Shown: positions 20,669 through 30,507 of the stretch, piece after piece
Position numbering within the stretch: the stretch's first letter is position 1
Layout of the letters: each line of letters begins with the position of its first letter
From: Mesostigma viride
Taxonomy: Eukaryota; Streptophyta; Mesostigmatophyceae; Mesostigmatales; Mesostigmataceae
Length of the DNA stretch: 34,649 bases
Direction of reading: 5' to 3'
NCBI GenBank assembly: GCA_009746045.1
Contig: RPFO01000762.1
Location: 1-34,649, forward strand
Notes under the pieces: generated by a model
Told to the model about the DNA's origin: nothing
What the model saw: only the letters and a program-made list of their open reading frames with translations
Database searches by the model: none
Translations under genes and position numbers: made by a program

Positions 20669-23606
20669 ATTCTTGGTTAATAACGTCAACGTCCTTGCTG
20701 CTTCCTTTGGTGCTTGATCTGCCTTGGTGTCGTGCCTCCGTTTGGTGGCCGGTGGTCACGGGATGCACGAACGGGAATGCTATCAGTTTTCGTCCACCCG
20801 CCGCCGCTGCCCCAGGCCGGCTTAAAAATAAAAAAGAAAAAAAGGTACGAATGGCACCCCCCTAGGTTTTTATGCATGCTAGCCCCCCGCCCTCGGTATT
20901 TATGCATGCCAGCCCCCCCCCCTAGGTATTTATGCATGCCAGCACCCCCCCTCGGTATTTATGCATGCCAGCACCCCCCCTCGGTATTTATGCATGCCAG
21001 CACCCCCCCTAGGTATTTATGCATGCCAGCACCCCCCTAGGTATTTATGCATGCCAGCACCCCCCCTAGGTATTTATGCATGCCAGCACCCCCCCCTCGG
21101 TATTTATGCTTGCCAGCACCCCCCTAGCTATTTATGCATGCCAGCACCCCCCCCTCGGTATTTATGCATGCCAGCACCCCCCCTCGGTATTTATGCATGC
21201 CAGCACCCCCCCTAGGTATTTATGCATGCCAGCCCCCCCCCCTAGGTATTTATGCATGCCAGCACCCCCCCTAGGTATTTATGCATGCCAGCACCCCCCT
21301 AGGTATTTATGCATGCCAGCGACCCCCCCGACGTATTTATGCATGCCAGCCCCCCCCCTAGGTATTTATGCATGCCAGCACCCCCCTAGGTATTTATGCA
21401 TGCCAGCACCCCCCCTAGGTATTTATGCATGCCAGCCCCCCCCTAGGTATTTATGCATGCCAGCCCCCCCCCTAGGTATTTATGCATGCCAGCCCCCCCT
21501 AGGTATTTATGCATGCCAGCACCCCCCCTAGGTATTTATGCATGCCAGCACCCCACCCGACGTATTTATGCATGCCAGCGACCCCCCGACGTATTTATGC
21601 ATGCCAGCCCCCCCCTAGGTATTTATGCATGCCAGCACCCCCCACATGTATTTATGCATGCCAGCACCCCCCCTAGGTATTGATGCATGCCAGCACCCCC
21701 ATTCTTGGTTAATAACGTCAACGTCCTTGCTGCTTCCTTTGGTGCTTGATCTGCCTTGGTGTCGTGCCTCCGTTTGGTGGCCGGTGGTCACGGGATGCAC
21801 GAACGGGAATGCTATCAGTTTTCGTCCACCCGCCGCCGCTGCCCAGGCCGGCTTAAAAATAAAAAAAGAAAAAAAGGTACGAATGGCAGCCCCCCCCCTA
21901 GGTATTTATGCATGCCAGCACCCCCCCCTAGGTATTTATGCATGCCAGCACCCCCCCTAGGTATTTATGCATGCCAGCGACCCCCCGACGTATTTATGCA
22001 TGCCAGCCCCCCCCCTAGGTATTTATGCATGCCAGCACCCCCCCTAGGTATTTATGCATGCCAGCACCCCCCCTAGGTATTTATGCATGCCAGCCCCCCC
22101 CTAGGTATTTATGCATGCCAGCCCCCCCCCTAGGTATTTATGCATGCCAGCACCCCCCCTAGGTATTTATGCATGCCAGCACCCCCCTCGGTATTTATGC
22201 ATGCCAGCACCCCCCCTAGGTATTTATGCATGCCAGCACCCCCCCTAGGTATTTATGCATGCCAGCACCCCCCCTCGGTATTTATGCATGCCTGCACCCC
22301 CCCTAGGTATTTATGCATGCCAGCAACCCCCCTCGGTATTTATGCATGCCTGCACCCCCCTAGGTATTGATGCATGCCAGCACCCCATTCTTGGTTAATA
22401 ACGTCAACGTCCTTGCTGCTTCCTTTGGTGCTTGATCTGCCTTGGTGTCGTGCCTCCGTTTGGTGGCCGGTGGTCACGGGATGCACGAACGGGAATGCTA
22501 TCAGTTTTCGTCCACCCGCCGCCGCTGCCCCAGGCCGGCTTAAAAATAAAAAAAGAAAAAAAGGTACGAATGGCACCCCCCCTAGGTTTTTATGCATGCT
22601 AGCCCCCCGCCCTCGGTATTTATGCATGCCAGCCCCCCCCCCTAGGTATTTATGCATGCCAGCACCCCCCCTCGGTATTTATGCATGCCAGCACCCCCCC
22701 TCGGTATTTATGCATGCCAGCACCCCCCCTAGGTATTTATGCATGCCAGCACCCCCCTAGGTATTTATGCATGCCAGCACCCCCCCTAGGTATTTATGCA
22801 TGCCAGCACCCCCCCTCGGTATTTATGCTTGCCAGCCCCCCCCCTAGCTATTTATGCATGCCAGCACCCCCCCCTCGGTATTTATGCATGCCAGCACCCC
22901 CCCCTCGGTATTTATGCATGCCAGCACCCCCCCTAGGTATTTATGCATGCCAGCCCCCCCCCCTAGGTATTTATGCATGCCAGCACCCCCCCCTAGGTAT
23001 TTATGCATGCCAGCACCCCCCTAGGTATTTATGCATGCCAGCGACCCCCCGACGTATTTATGCATGCCAGCCCCCCCCCTAGGTATTTATGCATGCCAGC
23101 ACCCCCCCTAGGTATTTATGCATGCCAGCACCCCCCTAGGTATTTATGCATGCCAGCCCCCCCCTAGGTATTTATGCATGCCAGCCCCCCCCCTAGGTAT
23201 TTATGCATGCCAGCCCCCCCTAGGTATTTATGCATGCCAGCACCCCCCTAGGTATTTATGCATGCCAGCACCCCACCCGACGTATTTATGCATGCCAGCG
23301 ACCCCCCCGACGTATTTATGCATGCCAGCCCCCCCTAGGTATTTATGCATGCCAGCACCCCCACATGTATTTATGCATGCCAGCACCCCCCTAGGTATTG
23401 ATGCATGCCAGCACCCCATTCTTGGTTAATAACGTCAACGTCCTTGCTGCTTCCTTTGGTGCTTGATCTGCCTTGGTGTCGTGCCTCCGTTTGGTGGCCG
23501 GTGGTCACGGGATGCACGAACGGGAATGCTATCAGTTTTCGTCCACCCGCCGCCGCTGCCCCAGGCCGGCTTAAAAATAAAAAAGAAAAAAAGGTACGAA
23601 TGGCAG
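20669..23606 (+). repeat. Type II ~190-bp modules (four copies) embedded in the C-rich satellite
   Basis: Copies start at 20669, 21701, 22387 and 23418. They differ from type I by TTAATAACGTC, GCACGAACGGGAATGCTATC, TTTTCGTCC and GGCTTAAAAATAAAAAA. All type II copies lie right of all type I copies. Two of them (20669, 22387) end directly in GGCACCCCCC instead of GGCAGC. Confidence 0.9.
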
Positions 23607-25197
23607 CCCCCCCCCTAGGTATTTATGCATGCCAGCACCCCCCCCTAGGTATTTATGCATGCCAGCACCCCCCTAGGTATTTATGCATGCCAGCGACCCC
23701 CCGACGTATTTATGCATGCCAGCCCCCCCCTAGGTATTTATGCATGCCAGCACCCCCCTAGGTATTTATGCATGCCAGCACCCCCCCTAGGTATTTATGC
23801 ATGCCAGCCCCCCCCTAGGTATTTATGCATGCCAGCCCCCCCCTAGGTATTTATGCATGCCAGCACCCCCCTAGGTATTTATGCATGCCAGCACCCCCCC
23901 CTCGTATTTATGCATGCCAGCACCCCCCCTAGGTATTTATGCATGCCAGCACCCCCCTAGGTATTTATGCATGCCAGCACCCCCCTCGGTATTTATGCAT
24001 GCCTGCACCCCCCTAGGTATTTATGCATGCCAGCAACCCCCCTCGGTATTTATGCATGCCTGCACCCCCCCTAGGTATTTATGCATGCCAGCCCCCCCCT
24101 AGGTATTTATGCATGCCAGCACCCCCCCTAGGTATTTATGCATGCCAGCACCCCACCCGACGTATTTATGCATGCCAGCGACCCCCCGACGTATTTATGC
24201 ATGCCAGCCCCCCCCCTAGGTATTTATGCATGCCAGCACCCCCCTAGGTATTTATGCATGCCAGCACCCCCCCTAGGTATTTATGCATGCCAGCCCCCCC
24301 CTAGGTATTTATGCATGCCAGCCCCCCCCTAGGTATTTATGCATGCCAGCACCCCCCTAGGTATTTATGCATGCCAGCACCCCCCCCTCGGTATTTATGC
24401 ATGCCAGCACCCCCCCTAGGTATTTATGCATGCCAGCACCCCCCTAGGTATTTATGCATGCCAGCACCCCCCCTCGGTATTTATGCATGCCTGCACCCCC
24501 CCTAGGTATTTATGCATGCCAGCAACCCCCCCTCGGTATTTATGCATGCCTGCACCCCCCTAGGTATTTATGCATGCCAGCACCCCCCCTCGGTATTTAT
24601 GCATGCCTGCACCCCCCCTAGGTATTTATGCATGCCAGCCCCCCCCCTAGGTATTTATGCATGCCAGCACCCCCCCTAGGTATTTATGCATGCCAGCACC
24701 CCCCCTCGGTATTTATGCATGCCTGCACCCCCCCTAGGTATTTATGCATGCCAGCACCCCCCCTAGGTATTTATGCATGCCAGCACCCCCCTCGGTATTT
24801 ATGCATGCCAGCCCCCCCCCTAGGTATTTATGCATGCCAGCACCCCCCCTAGGTATTTATGCATGCCAGCACCCCCCTCGGTATTTATGCATGCCAGCAC
24901 CCCCCTAGGTATTTATGCATGCCAGCCCCCCCCTAGGTATTTATGCATGCCAGCACCCCCCCCTAGGTATTTATGCATGCCAGCACCCCCCTAGGTATTT
25001 ATGCATGCCAGCACCCCCCCTAGGTATTTATGCATGCCAGCCCCCCCCTCGGTATTTATGCATGCCAGCACCCCCCCTCGGTATTTATGCATGCCAGCAC
25101 CCGCCCCTCGGTATTTATGCATGCCAGCACCCCCCCCTAGGTATTTATGCATGCCAGCCCCCCCCCTAGGTATTTATGCATGCCAGCACCCCCCCCT

Positions 25198-25305
25198 ACC
25201 GTTGTGAACTTGAGTGTCCGGCGAGTGGTTATCGCCGGTAATATTGTGCGGAACCTGAGAAGCCCAAGTGGCAAAAAGGTTTCCGCACAATATTAACCTA
25301 ACTAG
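25198..25305. other. 108-bp single-copy island with two hairpins inside the satellite
   Basis: Non-satellite DNA between two ordinary C-rich units. Hairpin 1 is CCGGCGA (25218-25224) with TCGCCGG (25232-25238), a perfect 7-bp stem with a 7-base loop. Hairpin 2 is AATATTGTGCGGAACCT (25240-25256) with AGGTTTCCGCACAATATT (25277-25294), 17 bp with one bulge. No coding frame. It resembles a small foldback insertion or its footprint; ACTAGCACCCC resumes the satellite. Confidence 0.75.
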
Positions 25306-25675
25306 CACCCCCCCCTAGGTATTTATGCATGCCAGCACCCCCCCCTAGGTATTTATGCATGCCAGCACCCCCCCTCGGTATTTATGCATGCCAGCACCCC
25401 CCCTAGGTATTTATGCATGCCAGCACCCCCCTCGGTATTTATGCATGCCAGCACCCCCCTTGGTATTTATGCATGCCAGCCCCCCCCTAGGTATTTATGC
25501 ATGCCAGCACCCCCCCTAGGTATTTATGCATGCCAGCACCCCCCTTGGTATTTATGCATGCCAGCCCCCCCCCTAGGTATTTATGCATGCCAGCCCCCCC
25601 CCGACGTATTTATGCATGCCAGCACCCCCCCTAGGTATTTATGCTTGCCAGCACCCCACCCTAACTAGGTATTTA

Positions 25676-26391
25676 TCCTTCCCTCCTTCCCTCCTTCCCT
25701 CCTTCCCTCCTTCCCTCCTTCCCTCCTTCCCTCCTTCCCTCCTTCCCTCCTTCCCTCCTTCCCTCCTTCCCTCCTTCCCTCCTTCCCTCCTTCCCTCCTT
25801 CCCTCCTTCCCTCCTTCCCTCCTTCCTCCTTCCCTCCTTCCCTCCTTCCCTCCTTCCCTCCTTCCCTCCTTCCCTCCTTCCCTCCTTCCTCCTTCCCTCC
25901 TTCCCTCCTTCCCTCCTTCCCTCCTTCCCTCCTTCCCTCCTTCCCTCCTTCCCTCCTTCCCTCCTTCCCTCCTTCCCTCCTTCCCTCCTTCCCTCCTTCC
26001 CTCCTTCCCTCCTTCCCTCCTTCCCTCCTTCCCTCCTTCCCTCCTTCCCTCCTTCCCTCCTTCCCTCCTTCCCTCCTTCCCTCCTTCCCTCCTTCCCTCC
26101 TTCCCTCCTTCCCTTCCGTTAATTAATTTACCTCCTTCCCTCCTTCCCTCCTTCCTTCCTTGTTTCCCTCCTTCCCTCCTTCCCTCCTTCCCTCCTTCCC
26201 TCCTTCCCTCCTTCCCTCCTTCCCTCCTTCCCTCCTTCCCTCCTTCCCTCCTTCCCTCCTTCCCTCCTTCCCTCCTTCCCTCCTTCCCTCCTTCCCTCCT
26301 TCCCTCCCTCCCTCCCTCCCTCCCTCCCTCCCTCCCTCCCTCCCTCCCTCCTTCCCTCCCTCCCTCCCTCCCTCCCTCCCTCCCTCCGAGG
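25676..26391 (+). repeat. Polypyrimidine tract (TTCCCTCC)n passing into (CCCT)n
   Basis: About 715 bp with almost no purine on the plus strand. The 8-bp unit TTCCCTCC dominates to about 26,300 and then becomes CCCT. One break, CGTTAATTAATTTA at about 26117-26130, and a short TTCCTTCCTTGTTT irregularity interrupt it. Its mirror symmetry could allow intramolecular triplex. Minus-strand Gly/Arg/Glu/Lys frames through it are artefacts. Confidence 0.95.
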
Positions 26392-26512
26392 GGGGGCATT
26401 TCATTGATCACTCCTTTTCCCTCCCTCCCACCTGCTGGGCAACTTGGATTTGATTCTGTCACCCGGCACAATTTTCTCACACGCATGTAGTGGTCTTCTT
26501 ATTTATTTCATG

Positions 26513-26910
26513 CCAACGGCCGTTGGACCTGAAAAACTAAATGTGGAAAATATGTAATCCTTGTAATTCTGATTGCAACGTTTTTGCGCATTCCTTGCAG
26601 ATTCCACGTCGCTACACAAGATTCGCGTCTGTCAACCACCTGCAAGGTACTTGTTTTATTATTATGCGTTTTTTGGGCAGTCGCTCCCTCTTCTGATTTT
26701 CTTGATGCCAACGGCCGTTGGACTTGCAAAATCAGTTTCCATCATTGCTGTTGTGATTTACGTGATGCCAACGGCCGTTGGACCTCCAAAAAAAAGTTTG
26801 TCTTGCCAATTTTTTTTCGCGTTATTTATTATACGCCAGTTTTATCAGCCGTTGCATTACGACGTTTTTATCTCTCCTAACTTCATTGCTGTAATGCCAA
26901 CGGCCGTTGG
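26513..26910. repeat. Four dispersed palindromes left of the first MYND gene
   Basis: CCAACGGCCGTTGG at 26513, 26708, 26768 and 26897, each with a T/C-rich left flank and a right flank ending in AAAA (for example ACCTGAAAAAC, ACTTGCAAAA, ACCTCCAAAA). The DNA between them (26,396-27,000) has no convincing gene. Confidence 0.9.
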
Positions 26911-26983
26911 CGTTGTAAAATAAAATTGTACTCCGGCTGATGAATTAATCCGCCCCTGAAGGTACTAGGTTTACTTACATTGG

Positions 26984-26995
26984 ACGTGCCAGTTG
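26984..26995 (+). promoter_or_regulatory. Shared leader box ACGTGCCAGTTG upstream of the first MYND unit
   Basis: Nearly identical to ACGTGCCAATTG at 33419, in front of the second MYND gene. Both are preceded by ACTTAC (11 and 15 bp upstream) and by the CCAACGG palindrome (about 55-75 bp upstream), and lie close to a CACGTG hexamer (27001 here). I infer a conserved promoter or leader element. Confidence 0.4.
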
Positions 26996-27018
26996 TGCTT
27001 CACGTGCAGTTTTTTTCA

Positions 27019-27273
27019 ATGGAGAAAGACAAGGACGTTTCGGTGTCGAACCAGGAGAGAGAGGCAGTTGCACGGGGGGCCAAAAAACTGCCAGCCGAAG
27101 TTGTTAGAGCGATTGAGAAATTTTGGGATTCAATTCCAGCCATGGTTGTGATGAAAAAAGATGATGTACAAGCTGAAGTGGACGAAATGCCGGCCTTAAT
27201 TTCCGACGATGAAGGGGATGGTGTCAACTTTATTCAACCGGGAAACAAACGTAAACTGAAACGCAAAAAGTAG
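27019..27273 (+). CDS. Small hypothetical protein, acidic with a basic tail
   Basis: 84 residues from the first ATG after the shared leader box. It starts MEKDKDVSVSNQERE, has a helical-looking middle (LPAEVVRAIEKFWDSIPAMV), an acidic stretch (ISDDEGDG) and a Lys/Arg-rich end (NKRKLKRKK) that could be a nuclear localisation signal. No family is recognised. It precedes the MYND start by 180 bp on the same strand and could be an independent gene, an upstream reading frame, or a 5' exon skipped or joined to the MYND frame by splicing. The second MYND gene has no counterpart: there the box is followed by the MYND ATG after 14 bp. Confidence 0.45.
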   Translation: MEKDKDVSVSNQEREAVARGAKKLPAEVVRAIEKFWDSIPAMVVMKKDDVQAEVDEMPALISDDEGDGVNFIQPGNKRKLKRKK

Positions 27274-27453
27274 TGCGACCTACGATGTTTTTAAATGTAT
27301 ATGCCAATTTAATGAAATCATTTTCTGAGGTTGTTAAGGACCTGACTGTTTTAAAAATGAATGATTACAATAAATTAGGCAAACACACTAATGGGAAAAC
27401 GCGTTTTTTTGGCCGCGATGTAAATCTTTTTGTTCGTTTTTTCCCTGAAAAAG

Positions 27454-28230
27454 ATGGCCGAGATCGCGAATGAGTCCGAGTTCGTGAATGAAGTCTACGG
27501 AAGCGTCCTTCAAAACGTTTACAAACAAGTTCGCTTTCTGTCGCGTGTCATATTCGAGGAAGTTCGTGTCGCGCAGGAGAAGACAGGCCGCCACTTGGCC
27601 GTTTTATTGGCGTTTGATTCGTTCAGCCAAATGGAGAGGGTTATGTACGCCCAGCTAGCTGATATGAACTTCTGTATTGAACAGGGTTTTTTCGTACCAC
27701 AGATGGATCTAAGAGCGCCAATAGACCCAACGAGGGAGTTCCGCCTTTTGGTGTCGTTCATTACAAAGGGGCCAAAGATAGAGTTGGGGGAAGAGGAAGG
27801 GGCTCAGGTTGGGTGCACCTACGGGCGCGCATTTTACCCGAATGTTACGTCTTCCCTGCGCGTGAGGGCTGACGCGTGTGTAGGGGCAGAAGTACCCCTC
27901 AACATGAACCTTTTCTTGCTCTCTGACCCGATCGTGAGGGATGGGGACCCCATGCGTGGTATGCGAAATTGCTCCAAGGAGGGGTGTGGGTGCCAAACAG
28001 GCCCTCAGAAGTGGTGTAGAGGATGTAGGGATGCCAGATATTGCAGTGAGGAGTGCCAGCGTGCTGACTGGAGTAGGCATAAGGATAGATGCGAACGTCT
28101 GAGGCAAGCAAGACAGGGGCTGGCAGGGGTGATAAGGGGGGTAAACAGGACGACCATACTGGATGGAACTCAGGTCGACTTCTCTGAGGTCGACTTCTCC
28201 TTCACCTTCTACTACGGTTCTTCCTCATAG
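27454..28230 (+). CDS. MYND-type zinc-finger protein, copy 1
   Basis: 258 residues; the ATG at 27454 (MAEIANESEF) was chosen because copy 2 starts MAETGELESS. The C-terminal half holds a complete MYND finger: Cys173, Cys178, Cys188, Cys191, Cys197, Cys201, His209, Cys213, with the usual ARYCSEECQ-x-ADW-x2-H core. MYND fingers bind short peptide motifs of partner proteins and occur in transcription cofactors and methyltransferases; no SET domain is present here. Residues 46-101 (GRHLAVLLAFDSF ... QLADMNF ... EFRLLVSF) are conserved with copy 2 and match no domain I know. The tail is acidic/aromatic (VDFSEVDFSFTFYYG). Two AATAAA signals follow at 28371 and 28439. No intron is needed. Confidence 0.85.
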   Translation: MAEIANESEFVNEVYGSVLQNVYKQVRFLSRVIFEEVRVAQEKTGRHLAVLLAFDSFSQMERVMYAQLADMNFCIEQGFFVPQMDLRAPIDPTREFRLLVSFITKGPKIELGEEEGAQVGCTYGRAFYPNVTSSLRVRADACVGAEVPLNMNLFLLSDPIVRDGDPMRGMRNCSKEGCGCQTGPQKWCRGCRDARYCSEECQRADWSRHKDRCERLRQARQGLAGVIRGVNRTTILDGTQVDFSEVDFSFTFYYGSSS

Positions 28231-28313
28231 AAAAACTGGAAATGTAGAGTAATAATTTGCTTTTGAGGTTGGATAACTGGACGCATTTTGGATTTGAAAT
28301 TTGTGTATTTAGT

Positions 28314-28449
28314 CCTGATTTGTGTTGTAAAATGGTGTAATGGTGAATTCTCTTTTTACTTTGAAATTGGAATAAAATTGACCTGATTTGTGTTGTAAAA
28401 TGGTGTAATAGTGGATTCTCCTTTCACTTTGAAATTGGAATAAAATTGA
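28314..28449. repeat. 68-bp tandem duplication carrying the polyadenylation signal
   Basis: Units 28314-28381 and 28382-28449 differ at a handful of bases; each contains AATAAAATTGA. The duplication doubles the putative poly(A) signal of the MYND gene (28371-28376 and 28439-28444). Confidence 0.9.
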
Positions 28450-28499
28450 CTTTCGTTTTCTCTCATGCGACTGTAGCGGGTTAAACAACAATTAGTGAC

Positions 28500-28513
28500 C
28501 CAACGGCCGTTAG
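28500..28513. repeat. Palindrome variant CCAACGGCCGTTAG upstream of F-box-like gene 1
   Basis: One mismatch from the perfect palindrome, followed by GGATTGGAAACC. It lies 80 bp upstream of the ATG at 28593, almost the same spacing as the palindrome before the second MYND gene. Confidence 0.85.
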
Positions 28514-28592
28514 GGATTGGAAACCTCGCCTAACGTTTGCATATTTTCTTTCCGACAAAACCTCATTTTTTTTTAAGGATGGACGTCGATGT

Positions 28593-29540
28593 ATGTTATG
28601 TGCAGAGGGGACAAGTTTGACGTCGGGGCCGATAATGGAAGGGGATATCTCACTGCCGTGGGAAATTTGGACCGAAGTCGCAGCTTTTATGGAGGCGCCC
28701 GACGTAGCCCGCTTTGAAGCAGTTTGTAGAGGGGCTAGGGAAGCGGTGTCGGGGAGGTATGAACCCCAATTCAGCTTTAAGTTAATTTCTGGGTTCGTGG
28801 ACGCATTCGGGGATGGTCCTCGTACATTGATAACTGAGTCTCTTTTCCGAGAATTGTATGGCGGGCAAGTAAAGTGTGCAAGAGCTGATATCACCCCCTA
28901 CACACTCGTCACAAGGGGAATGTATTTTAAGGTATATTGTGAAGAAGTTGAGGAGGTGTTAGGACGCCAGCCAGCACCAGAGGGACATGCACGAGCAAGG
29001 ACGATGGGAGGGTTGTTCAGGTCCCAGCGTGCTGAGAGGAGACGTGTGTTGGAGAGGAATTGGAGGGGGTGGACAGCTCGCTTACGCCAATTGGGAAAGG
29101 AAATGGATGACTTGTACGATAATTATGAACTATGGGGGTTAAGGAGCATTTTCTGGTTCTGCGATACTCCTTATGACCCGGATGAGGACATTTTTTTTCC
29201 TCCGGGGAGGAGAGCGCGTAGGGAGGCAGAATGGGTGAAGCTTTTGGAGGGGCTGCCTCTGGAGGGGGGAGGAATGGCATGTGCAGTTCTGATCATGGGA
29301 TTTGATGAGAACGCAGACATGAAGGCCTTATTAGAGAGGAGGTGTAGGGAGGAGGATATGGCAAGCGTTTTGGTGGAGTTAGCTATGCAGGTCCTCAGCG
29401 GAACAATCTTCACACCGGATTATCTCAAGTTTTTTGGGGGGAAGAAGGCACGCTTGCTGTATTTGGCCGAGAGTAGTATGTACAAGTGGAAAGGGGACAT
29501 GATGTTGTGTTTGGATGAGGATTCTGAAGAGGTTGAATGA
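28593..29540 (+). CDS. F-box-like protein, copy 1
   Basis: 315 residues in one frame. Residues 20-52 (SLPWEIWTEVAAF ... DVARFEAVCRGARE) fit the F-box pattern LPxEIxxxVxxFL...D..RF..VCR. F-box proteins usually tether substrates to SCF ubiquitin ligases through Skp1; that role is inferred, not shown. The rest has no known substrate-binding repeat but shares blocks with copy 2: LFRELYGGQ (84-92), NWRGW (156-160), WGLRSIFWF (181-189) and LEGLPLEGG (218-226), followed by helical Glu/Arg-rich segments. A second in-frame ATG at 28635 is an alternative start. AATAAA at 29559 lies 19 bp after the stop. It follows the MYND gene on the same strand by 362 bp. Confidence 0.7.
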   Translation: MLCAEGTSLTSGPIMEGDISLPWEIWTEVAAFMEAPDVARFEAVCRGAREAVSGRYEPQFSFKLISGFVDAFGDGPRTLITESLFRELYGGQVKCARADITPYTLVTRGMYFKVYCEEVEEVLGRQPAPEGHARARTMGGLFRSQRAERRRVLERNWRGWTARLRQLGKEMDDLYDNYELWGLRSIFWFCDTPYDPDEDIFFPPGRRARREAEWVKLLEGLPLEGGGMACAVLIMGFDENADMKALLERRCREEDMASVLVELAMQVLSGTIFTPDYLKFFGGKKARLLYLAESSMYKWKGDMMLCLDEDSEEVE

Positions 29541-29724
29541 TGAAACATAAATTTCATTAATAAATTTTGAATTCTAATATTGAATGAAATTCGCCAATTT
29601 TTGCTGATGGGTAAGGCTGATAATTTAAAGGCAAATAAAAGAGGGTTTGATAATTTAATTATCTCTAATTCTGTCAACTGTCACATATATATAAATTTGA
29701 CATGAATTCGGCATTTTTTGGATT

Positions 29725-29832
29725 CCAACGGCCGTTGGACCTCAAAAAACATTTCTAGTGTGGTTAAAAAGTTGTGGGTATTTTGTTAAATGGAGTGACC
29801 AATGGTTGTGATTTATTTGATGCCAACGGCCG
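29725..29832. repeat. One complete palindrome and one half copy downstream of F-box-like gene 1
   Basis: CCAACGGCCGTTGG at 29725-29738, then a truncated copy (CCAACGGCCG, then ACCTTGACAAA) at 29823 that lacks the TTGG arm. Both are followed by similar text (AACATT...CTAGTGT), so they are copies of a ~98-bp duplicated segment. Confidence 0.85.
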
Positions 29833-29960
29833 ACCTTGACAAACATTGCTAGTGTAGCGCAACAGTGGTGGATAATTTGTTTAATGGAGGGGCCGTCGCA
29901 TCTGCTTGTGATTTTTTTAGGCTGAACAGTCACCGAAAATGTCGACATTATTTCTCCACA

Positions 29961-30145
29961 CCCACAAAAAACTCGTTCCGGAACTGTTCGAAGCGAATAG
30001 CACTGACAGGGTTCGAACCCAGGTCCACATTGATGTTGGGGAGTGAGGTGGGCCAGCCATCATGTTCCGCACACAAATCTGGCTCGACTCCGATCCCTGG
30101 CAGTGCTCTTCGCTTCGATCAGGTCCGGAACGAGTTTTTTGTGGG
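29961..30145. mobile_element. 185-bp foldback (MITE-like) element with 51-bp terminal inverted repeats
   Basis: The left end 29961-30011 and right end 30095-30145 are inverted copies matching at 47 of 51 positions, starting with CCCACAAAAAACTCGTTCCG. Weaker pairing extends about 6 bp further out (CTCCA). The 83-bp centre has no coding capacity. GGGTTCGAACCC at the inner edge of the left arm fits a polymerase III B box, and GTTCCGCACAC lies at 30064. Structure fits a non-autonomous DNA transposon or an inverted tRNA-like element. I could not identify target-site duplications, since the arms grade into the flanks. Confidence 0.75.
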
Positions 30146-30187
30146 GTTGGAGCAATAAATACTCTTTTACCGGGAAGAGGCGTAATG

Positions 30188-30201
30188 CCAACGGGCGTTG
30201 G
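30188..30201. repeat. Palindrome variant CCAACGGGCGTTGG
   Basis: One central mismatch breaks the symmetry; the left flank TAATG and right flank ACCTGAAAAA are typical of the family. The following stretch to about 30,500 has no recognisable gene. Confidence 0.8.
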
Positions 30202-30507
30202 ACCTGAAAAATTGTGTGGTTAAATCAAGTGACAGAATATGAATGTGATTTATTTTACATTTAAAAACATATGTTATTTGGGAGGACAAGAAAGTTGGTT
30301 TTTGAGGTGTGTGTATCTTACGGTTTTGCGATGGAGGAAACCTCTAACAATCCTGATGCTCTCGTGATCGTGTTTTGTTTATGTGATATCTGTCAAGGCA
30401 GCAAGGAGAGGAGTCGCCCGTTGCTGAGAAGCTGAGGACAACTGTACTGGAAAGGTATGTGGACAAGGACAACTGTGGGTGTGGGGGGAACAGCTTGGTG
30501 GACACTA

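Larger units (their letters stand above)
16431..25668 (+). repeat. 29/30-bp C-rich satellite, roughly 250-300 units
   Basis: The unit is GGTATTTATGCATGCCAGCA followed by 5-9 C and TA or TC. The main variants are TAGG/TCGG, ATGCTTGCC, CAGCGACC...GACG, TGCCTGCAC and CACATG. Unit length varies almost only through the C run. Short frames such as RYLCMPAPP repeats are artefacts. Arrays before about 20 kb are mainly TCGG/TAGG mixes. The GACG and CACATG variants appear only after about 20,280. Confidence 0.95.

Noticed and set aside
16672-25668. Plus-strand frames encoding RYLCMPAPP or GIYACQHPP repeats
   Set aside because: Translations of the 29/30-bp satellite; unit length varies with the C run, so no frame is maintained.
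1295-25668. CRISPR array
   Set aside because: The repeats are directly tandem with no unique spacers, no cas genes are present, and the locus has eukaryotic introns.
25665-26486. 273-codon minus-strand Gly/Arg/Glu/Lys repeat frame
   Set aside because: Translation of the polypurine strand of the TTCCCTCC tract; no other support.
29865-30158. 97-codon plus-strand frame (LTGFEPRSTLMLG)
   Set aside because: It lies across the foldback element; the phrase is a typical translation of a tRNA-like B box, not a gene.
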